Shown here: positions 25,591 to 34,571 of the stretch, piece after piece
Layout: every line of letters starts with the position of its first letter
Numbering within the stretch: the stretch's first letter is position 1
Assembly: GCA_036897625.1 (NCBI GenBank)
Contig: JAYMTA010000089.1
Span: 1-43,378 of the forward strand
Length of the DNA: 43,378 nt
Source: Pelargonium cotyledonis
Lineage: Eukaryota > Streptophyta > Magnoliopsida > Geraniales > Geraniaceae
Direction of reading: 5' to 3'
Program-made: the position numbers and the translations under genes
Notes under the pieces: model-generated
The model's database searches: none
Told to the model about the DNA's origin: nothing
Seen by the model: only the letters and a program-made list of their open reading frames with translations

Positions 25591-25670
25591 ATATCCTGTG
25601 ATGGCATGAAATCTTTGAGACCTGATTGTTATGATTTGATGACAACTACAAGCAATGTTGCTGAGGATAT
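25591..25670 (+). ncRNA. Box C/D snoRNA, predicted guide for 18S rRNA C38 methylation
   Basis: Terminal stem ATATCC/GGATAT (extendable to 8 bp) encloses box C GTGATGG (25598-25604; last base deviates from consensus A), box D' CTGA (25622-25625), box C' TGATGA (25637-25642) and box D CTGA (25661-25664). The guide AATCTTTGAGAC immediately upstream of D' is a perfect 12-nt complement of GTCTCAAAGATT near the 5' end of plant 18S rRNA. The D+5 rule places the 2'-O-methyl on C38 (Arabidopsis-type numbering counted from memory). The guide upstream of box D has no target I recognise. It lies in an intron-equivalent of host unit A, 137 bp upstream of U14. The homologous place in unit B has lost box C and this guide. 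Confidence 0.8.
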
Positions 25671-25806
25671 ATTTGATTAACCCCTCTTTGAAAGAAAACA
25701 TTTGTACTTTCATAAAGATGTGTTTGTTTATTGATTGATTTTTTTGGGACTAGTGAATTATGCCTATTGAAATGTAGTGTTGCAGTATGCCTATTGAAAT
25801 GTGTTG

Positions 25807-25931
25807 GGGTTGATGATGATAAATCTAAAGGCTTGTTTCTCAAAACATTCGCAGTGGCCGCCTAAAGCTTTCGCCTTTCGCCGGGCTTGAGAGCTCATGC
25901 TGCTCTATCCTTCCTTGGATGTCTGAAACCA
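25807..25931 (+). ncRNA. U14: U14 box C/D snoRNA, copy 1 (unit A)
   Basis: U14 guides methylation of 18S rRNA (yeast Cm414 equivalent) and is needed for 18S processing. Terminal stem GGTT/AACC; box C ATGATGA (25813-25819); box D CTGA (25923-25926). Domain A CATTCGCAGT (25846-25855) is complementary to ACTGCGAATG of 18S rRNA. Domain B CCTTCCTTGGATGT (25909-25922), directly before box D, is a 14-nt complement of ACATCCAAGGAAGG of 18S rRNA. Both complementarities in the right order define U14. The ~120-nt length fits plant U14. It is almost identical to the second copy at 28343 although the surrounding DNA has diverged, which indicates selection. Confidence 0.93.
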
Positions 25932-26402
25932 AAATTCAAAACATTGATATACCAAAAATTATATAATTTGTGATTTTATTGAGTGAATCAATTTTATTGG
26001 TTGGTCACCTACAGAAGAACATTATATTATTTAGAGTAAATCTCATGTGGAGGCTTGTGATATTTTGTGTAAATGGTGAATACCATTCATGCTCAATACA
26101 ATCCCATTGTTGAAATAAATAAAGAGCTAAGATTCTTGGTAAGTCCGTAACATAGATTCTTGGTAAGAAATTGGTGCAGAGGAAGCACTTTGAAACTCGA
26201 TTTGAGGAACTTGAGATTGAAACTAGTAACCTATATTATATAGTGTGCAGGAGGAAAATAGTAAGATTAAAAAAAGGGTAGCGTGAAATGTTTGAATGGT
26301 TCAAATTTGAGGTTTCAAAATTTGGAATTGCAAAACAGTGTTAAGCTGAAAGGAGTATGAGAAAATTTTGGGGAAAAAATCAAACAAAAGCCTGTGACAG
26401 TA

Positions 26403-26524
26403 AGATTCTTGCTCAATGCAACAACATTGTTGAGCTTGAATAGAGATAAGATTCTTGGTAAGAAGATTCTTGCTCAATGCAACAACATTGTTGTGCTTGA
26501 ATAGAGATAAAATTTTTGGCAAGA
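26403..26524 (+). repeat. 61-bp tandem repeat, two copies
   Basis: AGATTCTTGCTCAATGCAAC begins at 26403 and again at 26464. The two 61-bp units differ at only a few bases and each contains the inverted repeat CAATGCAACAACATTG. It lies in the tail of duplication unit A; unit B has one degraded equivalent near 29218. Confidence 0.8.
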
Positions 26525-28177
26525 CGCCAGTGGCAGAGTGAGCATTGTGAAACTCTAGTTATTGCTTGTACTTTTCCTTGCAACTCAATCGGAAACAGTT
26601 CTTATGATTCAATTTAAAAAAGAGAAATATTTGTCGCAAACAGCCCAATATTGGGAGGCTCTAGTCTTTAGAAACGCTAGATGCCGTGGCCAGTTGTAAA
26701 AGTATCTCCACTGTAATTACAGTTATACAGTAATGATGTAGACTTTTGGTATTAATCGTTTCTGGAAAGACCATTCTTGTTGCAGTTGAGAGCAGCACAA
26801 TGCTACGTCATTCAAGATATTGTAAGTCTGTAATTTCTTTTCCCTATTCTCTCTCTGGTTTCCAAGAAAATGAAGGAAAATTTACAATTTTATGTTTTAT
26901 AATTCGTCTGGACTAATGGCCGCAGATCAGCTGATTTCAACCTTCAGAAAAAGGTTAATGTCTTTCGAATCATGGAGCCATCCTTGATGGCTACAATCAG
27001 GATGAAAGTATGAAACTATTATCCTCACGTCACTTCCTCTGTAATAATGTTTTAATATCTGTATTTGATATATTAATATGTTAACTTCTGTTTGGTCGGT
27101 TGAAGATTATCTGAGTTTTTTCTGATAAGATAATCTATGAATGTTATGTAGATCAATTAATTGATATTGTGTTTCAAGTTACTTAAAGTACCAATTTTTA
27201 ATTTTATTTGAATTTGATTATATATGGTTTCATAGCACAATTATGGTTTTGTTACTTAGCCTTTTTTGTTTTGGAAAGTGCAACTAAGGTTATAATAGCT
27301 CCCAAGATTGATTCCGTTCTTCAACTTTGTCTGCTGGGCTCATTCATTTCCAGTTGATTTTCATGTAATGGAACATCTGCTTATTTCTAGTTGTTTCCTT
27401 TATATAGTTGCACTCTTCTGGTTGGAGATAGTGCTGTGCAAAGAATATTGTTGGTATTATTTATGGTATGTTAGTGTCGGTATTGAGTGGTGATTCAGGC
27501 AGCCTCTTAGTCTTTGATAATGATTTGGAAGGTGTTTAACTGCTCATAGATTAAAGTCTTTTGCTCTTCAGACTTGCTGAGAGATTTCTCTTTGAAGCTG
27601 GTGTAGTAAGCTCTTGTACATTTTTTAAATTTGATCTTTCAGCTTATAACCTGTTTAGTTATTACTATTTTTTTGTCGATTAGTTATAAAAAGATATAAT
27701 GAACTCGATTCAACAAGTGCTGAAACCATGAATATAGTCCTAATAGCAACACAAGTGCCTTGCTGAATGGGATTTTCCTATTTCTCTTCATAATTGTGTG
27801 TTCTCAATCTATTCTATTTCGACTAAGTATTGCCTCTTGATGGGTTCCTTTGGAGCTAATTTTCTATAGTTGTATGGGTTTAAATCCATTATCTTTAATT
27901 GATATGGAGGTCCATATTATTTGTGGGAACGTTGAGTCACTTCACCTCATTCAATTAGTACAGCGACTAAGTTCCTTCTACATACCTTTCTCTACTGCTT
28001 CTACATAAAAAATTTATTGGCAAGAATCAAAATTGGGACCTGATTGTCATAGTTTGATGACAACTACAAGCAATTTTGCTGAGGATGTGTTTAATTAACT
28101 CTTCCTTTTAAACAAATATTTGTACTGTTGTAAATGTGTTTTATATATTGATTTATTATTGAGGGACTATTGTATTA

Positions 28178-28282
28178 TGCATATCGAAATTTAGTGATGG
28201 AGTATGCACTGGGCTCTGAGCAGTTCAACTAAATACTGTGTTTTGATGTACACTGCAACCTAGAATTCTCGTCTGATATGTT
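28178..28282 (+). ncRNA. Weak candidate box C/D RNA in unit B
   Basis: Boxes appear in order: GTGATGG (28194-28200), CTGA (28216-28219), TGATGT (28244-28249) and CTGA (28273-28276), with spacings plausible for C, D', C' and D. Box C has the same deviation as the C38 guide in unit A. A short CATA/TATG pairing is the only terminal stem and lies rather far from box C. I recognise no rRNA target. Unit A has a deletion in this position. Confidence 0.3.
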
Positions 28283-28342
28283 ACAAGCTTCATGTTGTTA
28301 TCTTTTTAATTCATTAATCTTAGATGAGATGGGATGTGTTGG

Positions 28343-28467
28343 GGGTTGATGATGATAAATCCAAAGGCTTGTTTCTCAAAACATTCGCAGTGGCCGCCTA
28401 AAGCTTTCGCCTTTTGCTGGGCTTGAGAGCTTATGCTGCTCAATCCTTCCTTGGATGTCTGAAACCG
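28343..28467 (+). ncRNA. U14: U14 box C/D snoRNA, copy 2 (unit B)
   Basis: The same architecture as copy 1: stem GGTT/AACC, box C ATGATGA (28349-28355), domain A CATTCGCAGT (28382-28391), domain B CCTTCCTTGGATGT (28445-28458) and box D CTGA (28459-28462). Boxes and both 18S-complementary domains are identical to copy 1; the few differences fall in the linker. It lies in the intron-equivalent before the eL40 zinc-ribbon exon remnant of unit B, so it would be released from a spliced host transcript or from a polycistronic precursor. Confidence 0.93.
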
Positions 28468-29380
28468 AATTCTAAACATTGATGTACCATCTGTAATGTT
28501 GAAATGCATTTTTTTTAAAAGTATAGAAGGTTTATTTGTTAGTTGCTTGATGCAGAATGGATTGTGCTGTATATTCTTAACGTAGTATGCGTTGGATGGT
28601 TAACTGTATGGCGATTGCTAGTTAAAATCATCAACCTGTGTGTTGCGGGATATACAAATTGAGGCCCATCAATTTGTGGCGTTCTATGATCTTCCAAAGA
28701 CTCAACCCGTCTTCCAACCTGTATAATGTATTCATCTTCTTTTTTGGTTTGGCAGGTGTTGTGCACGTCTGCATCCGAGGGCAGTTAACAGCAGGAAGAA
28801 CTGTGGCTGCGGTGTAACCATGTTCGTTTTGTCAGCAACTTATAATGTAGCTACATTTGTGGCCAAAGAAGATCAATTAAATATTTTGCTGGATAGTATG
28901 TTTTGTTGATTGAAAATCTGGTTGATTTTTTTCCATCATGATATGTTAATTGATTTACAAACAACTTGTGCTATTTGGATGAACTTTGTATGGACTCTAG
29001 TCAAATTTCTGCAGAAAAGTAGGGAAAAAAAAAGACAAAATTACTAAGTTGAAAGGAATAATCAGCAGTAACATGCAAAAGATGGCAAAATGAGTAATTG
29101 TTTCGAATTTTGAAACTCTATTAGAGAAAAAGCTCATTGTAACATGCTAAATTTGAGGTTTCAAAATTTGGATTTGAAAATCAGTGCGAGTAAACCCGCA
29201 TTCAGAGCTTGGAAAACATGCTCAATGCAACATCGTTGAGCTTAAAGCTTTATACAAGAGTTTCTTGGTAAAAAGCACAAAATTGTTTTGCATATCGTTT
29301 GAACTTTTTTCTTGCAACTCAATCGCATACCATTCGTATGGCTTCAATATATGTTGCAATATTCTCATGTGGAACTTGTG

Positions 29381-29880
29381 TTACAAGGAATCTTAAAATT
29401 ATGTTACAACTTAAATTTATCATCAAAGAGGTCAAGTGCTCGCTCCTGATAAAAAACATTCTATAGAGTTGTTAAATGTAAATTCTCCCGTAACATGAGC
29501 TCATACTTGTAGTGCTCATTCTAGTCTCGATCAAAGACCGAGCACGATTTATGGAACTAAATGTAGTCTCGATTTTTTTGACGGAAAATATGTTTTGAGC
29601 ACCTTTTGTCACTCAGATAGTATAAGAATCAACCATTCGTATGTGGAAGGTACGATGATCAAACTCACAAAGTGACTTGAATAAAAAAAAACGAAGAGAA
29701 TTATCTTAATCAGAGTCCCAGAACTGGTTTGTTTGCTTTTTTTGCATTGCACAAAGAAACAATACTCATAATTAACAATGATATTAGCTACAACCTCTAA
29801 CTCTAAAAACCAACACTAAACCCTCACTAAACACACAATGCTCCTTATTTTGCCTGCACCTTCCAACTCTCTTCCCTTAT
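29381..29880. other. Intergenic region between unit B and the invertase 3' end
   Basis: AT-rich sequence. No gene or repeat was recognised apart from the invertase 3' UTR, which is expected at its right side. Confidence 0.45.
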
Positions 29881-32800
29881 TTAGTTCATCGATTTCGGTT
29901 TGTTCATGCTCCATGCACTCAATCTCTCTACAACGATAGACTCCGTCCCATTATTGAACACGAACAAGCGAGCTTTATTCGCAACTGCTAGAGTCGGATA
30001 AACCCTAGATGTGATGCACGTTTTCCCTCCGGCACCAAAACTTTCCACTACTGAATGGTCAATCTGCAAACAAAAAAAAAAGAGCACTCAATAATCAATT
30101 GAAAGTTCTACTTAGAATCGTTCTTAAATGCATGTTAGATAACATATTCTAAGATGAAACGTACCAAGCTTCTGAGAGAGAGCTTGCCACTTGCCAATTC
30201 AACGTTATCCACAAATCCTGCGAAAGACGGTTTGTACATTCCCTCCTCGTTCTTCAAGGAGGAGCTGTGGAAGAAATCGGATTAAGCTCGGTCTTTAGAA
30301 TTGAAATGAAATGAGATCATAGTTGAAGAAATTTGAATTTGAAAGTGATATAGAATAGACCTTCTTGCATCTGAGCACATGAGGACCTTGTAGTTGGGTC
30401 CATTCTGGAAAATTCTGAAGAAAACAGGAGTGTACTCTTCTAGGTTTTGTGAAGCCAATGTCAATAGCCCAAATGGCCCAACCCCACCCTGCACTGTTGA
30501 CCCTTTTTTGCTACACACATCTTGTGCATCCAAACCATCCCAACTAGGATCAAATTGCTCTATTGATCTTGCTTTCAACAAGCTTCCAAATGAGAATGTC
30601 ACATCAACATCAGCCTGTAAAATGTAAATACCGTGTTGTTCTCAGGTCACATGTTGCGTCTTAAATTGTCTAAATACAAACTAACAGTTTTAAAATTAAA
30701 AAATTTTATGACCCGACCTGAGAAGCAGTGATTCCTTTGATCTCAATTTTGCCTCCCAACTTGAGAACCTGATTAGCCATCTCAATTTTGCCACATCTCA
30801 AATGTTCCAATTCCTCCACAGGCCATTGCACCAACTGCTTTCTACTCTCATCCAGCAACACTGTTCTTGGGATCAACTGTTTCAAATTTTTGAAAAAAAA
30901 AATGTTACTTCTCAGGCAAGCAACAAATTCATAAATAATAAAATTCAATTCTTCACCTGAATTCCAGCCCAACCCTTTTTGATATCGTTTTGTTGTGTAT
31001 CGGATTCATTAGCCCATCCCCACAAGATCCTCCTGTTCTTGGAAGGATCGAAGAATGTCTTGGAAGCATAGAAATTGCCATAATCGTACCTCAGGCCGCT
31101 CCACCCGTCAACGGAGGTATTGTCCGGAATGTACTTATCCATCTCCGGGTTATAAGTTCCCAATGTGTAGTACTCGTACCTGGTCTCATCCAGGCTCACC
31201 TTCAACACATGCTTCAACTTTCCCACCAGAACTGAGGTGTCCAATCCCTTTTTACCGTTAATAGAAACCGGGTAAAAATCCGGGCACTCCCACATTCCAG
31301 TTCGGGCTGCGGAGTGGAGCGGGTGTTTGGCCTTGACCCATTTCTTGAAGTCTCTGCTCCGGTAAAGGTAGGCCATGCCACGTTGCCTCCTCCGGCTCCC
31401 GACCACCATTTTCCAGTGGTTGCGGTCCCACCAGGCGGTGGTTGGGTCCCGAAAGGCGCTCTGGTTGACACTGCCCTCGCTCGGGTCAACAAGTGGGTTG
31501 TCGTCGGGCTTGATCCATTCGCGCAGGTATGGGTCGGATGCGTTCTTGGGGATGGCGTAGTTTTGGACCTGACGCTGTTTTGGGTCAATTCCGGTGTAGA
31601 AAATGACGGGTTTGTTACTGGGTAGGACGGTGGCGGATCCGGACCAACACCCATTGATGTCGAAGGGCTTTGTCGGGTATATTGCGGGTTCGAGAGCTTT
31701 CCAGTTGATGAGGTCCTTGGATACGGAATGGGCCCACACAATATTGCCCCAAACTGAACCTTTAGGGTTATATTGGTAAAATAGGTGGTAGAATCCATTG
31801 AAGTACATTGGCCCTGTAATTGGACGAACAATATATTGTTAATAAATCAATAATTAGCTAAATCATATATGTGATACAAGTGATATTATAGAAATTTCAC
31901 AAATGCATATGCATTGATCTTCAACAATAGTATTTGAATATAACTTATAAAGATCTGAATAACAACATTTTGAATATCAACATTTTGAAATACGATGTAA
32001 GAGAACATAATTGCATTGTTGAACCTCACCATTTGGATCTGTTGATGGTAGTAATTTTGATTTCCAATTTGTGCACCGGGAAAAAAAAATGAAAGTCACA
32101 AGTTAGTATAGATACAGGAGAACCAAATAAAGAATTCGAAGAAGTAACGATAAACGTAAGAATCGTAAAGAAATGGAATATATGTAATGAGTTATGTATT
32201 TCATTGAGAGATAACAATTGTATGATATTGTAGATAAATTGTATCAAAGTCATGCATAGTCTATGATATTACAAAGAAAATATGCTCAAATTGATTAGAG
32301 TTGAAATGGAATCATATATAATGTCACATGTAAGAGACCCAAATCTAGTAATTGAAAGTAAATAAAAGTACTGTTCTTAGAAGAATCACAAGATATTGGC
32401 CACTATAAATATGAAAACTGGCAGATGCCCCCTCTCACAAGTAACAAAATGGTACCTATTATGTGTATGTTCATGAATTTTAGGTCACAAGAGCAAAGGT
32501 GGTCCTTTCAATTTTGAGGCATGCATGAACTTGATCTTTCTTTGAGGATTGTGTAGGTGATGATTATGAAGTTGACATCTACCTCTTAACCTAATTAAAA
32601 GGACATGGACAATCCAACTTTTTATGACCATCATATGATAAGCAACCGCGCAACCAAACATTTATGGGTTGAAATTCCGTTTAACTATAGGCACATTTGC
32701 CCGTATTTATTTCGTTTGTGTCTCCGCTCAGTTTCAACCTCTAATTTAAAACAACGATAAATATATATGCACTAAAGAGAGATATTAATAAGCTTTCATA

Positions 32801-33475
32801 TTCACATTACACTCAAAATTTATAACATGTTTGAAATAGATGTTCACAAATTGCTTGTGACGACAATTAATGTGTTAACCAGGTTTTGTATATAGTTAGT
32901 AATTAAAAATCTAATACTATTGTCTATTGATATTAAGTTTGGGTTTATTTTCAAAAATAAAAAAAGTACGGAATTTGTTCGTCAGACTGTACTAACAATG
33001 CTAAAACATCAAACATTATGTTAAATTCAATGAGGTGTTTTGTTATTATTTTTTTTTTACGTATAGACTTTTTGAAACATTCAGGTAATAAGTAATTAGG
33101 ATATTACATCAACACAAACATACATAATTCACGACAAAATAAATCGAAAACGCAATCACAACGAAGAATAGTTCATTGCATGACATTAACGAAAATAACA
33201 ATAAGCAAAAAAACTAAAAATGTTTCAAATGTTAAGAGAAATAAATAATTCGAAAACGAACCGTTGATCCAATGCCTATGAGGTTGAAAGTGGAAACCAG
33301 TTCTGTGCATGGTTTTGACGGTAACAGCATCAACCGATTGCAACTCCGGATTCACAATATGCGACGCTTCCACGCCAACAATATTGCTATTATTGTTTAT
33401 CACAAAACAAATCAAACAAATTATCAAAAATGTTTCAAGCAACTTAAAACGAGGAACAAGTAAAGGAGGTTCCAT
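29881..33475 (-). CDS. Cell-wall (acid) invertase, GH32 beta-fructofuranosidase
   Basis: Hydrolyses sucrose to glucose and fructose in the apoplast. Seven exons on the minus strand: 33475-33262, 32038-32030, 31813-30957, 30876-30718, 30614-30361, 30264-30165 and 30063-29881, giving 591 aa. Exon 1 encodes a hydrophobic secretion signal ([15 protein letters not shown]). Exon 2 is the classic 9-bp mini-exon coding DPN of the WINDPNG motif with the nucleophile Asp72. FRDP carries the stabilising Asp197. WECPDF carries the acid/base Glu250; Pro in this motif marks cell-wall rather than vacuolar enzymes (Val). The C-terminal beta-sandwich contains [25 protein letters not shown]-glycosylation sequons such as NAS and NGT are present. 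A TATA box lies about 110 bp upstream. Intact; the specific isoform is not determined. Confidence 0.96.
32030..32038 (-). other. 9-bp mini-exon (DPN) of the invertase
   Basis: On the minus strand ATCCAAATG is flanked by ..ACAG and GTGAGG. It supplies most of the DPN codons and completes WINDPNG between exons 1 and 3 with correct phase (1 on both sides). This tiny exon is a hallmark of plant invertase genes. Confidence 0.95.
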
Positions 33476-34571
33476 TTTTTTTGTTCTGTTCTGAAGAACT
33501 CAGAAAGTGTAAAACAAATTATAAATTTGTGTAATGAATCAGAGTAACTGAGAGTGAGAGGAAGAGGAAGAGGGATACATAGTTATATATATAGTGAGAG
33601 AAGTTGCTATTTATAAGCACAAATATATGGAGTTAGGTGTTAATTAGATAAAGATAATATCTATATCTATAGCTTCTTAGCAACTGCATATTCCTTACTA
33701 CTTAAACATTGAAATTTTCAAAAATTTCAGTATATATAATATTTTGTGTAACGTCATGCGCGAACCTGAACCCCCAGGATCACACGGGCTCTGAAAACTA
33801 GATGATGATGATGGCCTTGGGCCGAGAAGGCGGAAATGGCTCTTGGAGGGGCCGATGTTTGAGGCTTGATCTAAAGTTTAGTTTCCGTTTTTCTTTTTTG
33901 GGTTAGGTGATGTAGTGCAGGCTAGGGGGAGAACTTGCGTAGGCCCCTGGTTTGCTTTGTTGGGTAATTCGTAATTCTACGAGGATTTTGTTCATTTTGT
34001 CAACTGGCCTCTTGTTTAGGAATAGTACGTTCTGTTTTCGCCATTGTTTGCAATTACGATAAAGTATTGTTTACCCTATTGTAATGGCTTTAATTATTTG
34101 AAATAAAGGTGATGTTATACAAGAAATATTTTTAGTGTGTGTGGTTACATGGATAAATAATTTGATTTGTTTGGGTTCAGTTTAGCTATAGTAGTATTTA
34201 TTTGGTGCCAATTTAGCTCTGATTTGACTTTAATTCCAATAATCATCTACCACAAAGTTAGAACCCACAACTCAAATAATATATTTTACAAAAACTAGTC
34301 AATTTTTATATCTGAATTTGGTGAAAAGTTGCTTAATCAAAATTAAGAGAATAAATATTCAATGTATCTCAATAGAAATCTCAATTTTTCACTCAGAATC
34401 ACACATTGCTTCAACAAATTAGAGAGCTAAATCCCAAGATAGGATTTATTCATTACCAAAAAATACAACATACCACTTGTGTTCTTACAGCTTTAAGAAG
34501 GAATAATCACAGCAATACACCAATAATACAAATACATTTTCACTACTTCTGTTTGTATAAAATGTGACAAA
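33476..34571. other. Spacer between the invertase promoter and kinesin 3' end
   Basis: The minus-strand invertase promoter has a TATA-like TATATATATA at 33584-33593. A GC-richer, unexplained segment lies at about 33755-33990 within AT-rich surroundings and is followed by AATAAA-type sequence near 34100. No protein similarity was recognised. The kinesin 3' UTR lies at the right end. Confidence 0.45.

Larger units (their letters stand above)
26757..28820 (+). pseudogene. Ubiquitin–eL40 pseudogene, unit B
   Basis: Fragments in gene order: ubiquitin exon 1 (about 26762-26822; GGAAAGACCATT … GTTGAGAGCAGC), part of exon 2 (about 26911-26954; ATGGCCGCAGATCAGCTGAT … TTCAGAAA), the eL40 start (26969-27009) reading IMEPSLMATIRMK, and the eL40 zinc-ribbon exon (from 28756, after a good CAG acceptor) reading CCARLHPRAVNSRKNCGCGV. 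The residues EPSLMA and ARLHPRAVN match canonical plant eL40, not the neighbouring coding gene ([14 protein letters not shown]). The pseudogene therefore descends from a canonical paralogue. Many deletions and altered zinc-binding residues make it non-coding. U14 lies in the long gap between its third and fourth exon. Confidence 0.85.
24148..29380 (+). repeat. Tandem duplication of ~2.5-kb eL40-derived units A and B
   Basis: Unit A runs about 24148-26640 and unit B about 26641-29380. Ordered matching blocks include the promoter (24188 vs 26642), ubiquitin exon 1 (24340 vs 26762), GTCTGTAATTTCTT after it (24407 vs 26826), ATAATAGCTCCCAA (24721 vs 27291), AATGATTTGGAAGGTGTTTA (24971 vs 27520), GAACGTTGAGTCACTTCACC (25458 vs 27927), U14 (25807 vs 28343), TTTGAGGTTTCAAAATTTGG (26307 vs 29154) and TTGCAACTCAATCG (26578 vs 29311). 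Both units keep the same block order with substitutions and indels, so the duplication is old. Confidence 0.85.

Noticed and set aside
30990-31625. Plus-strand open frames opposite the invertase
   Set aside because: Shadows of the GC-richer invertase exon 3 on the opposite strand.
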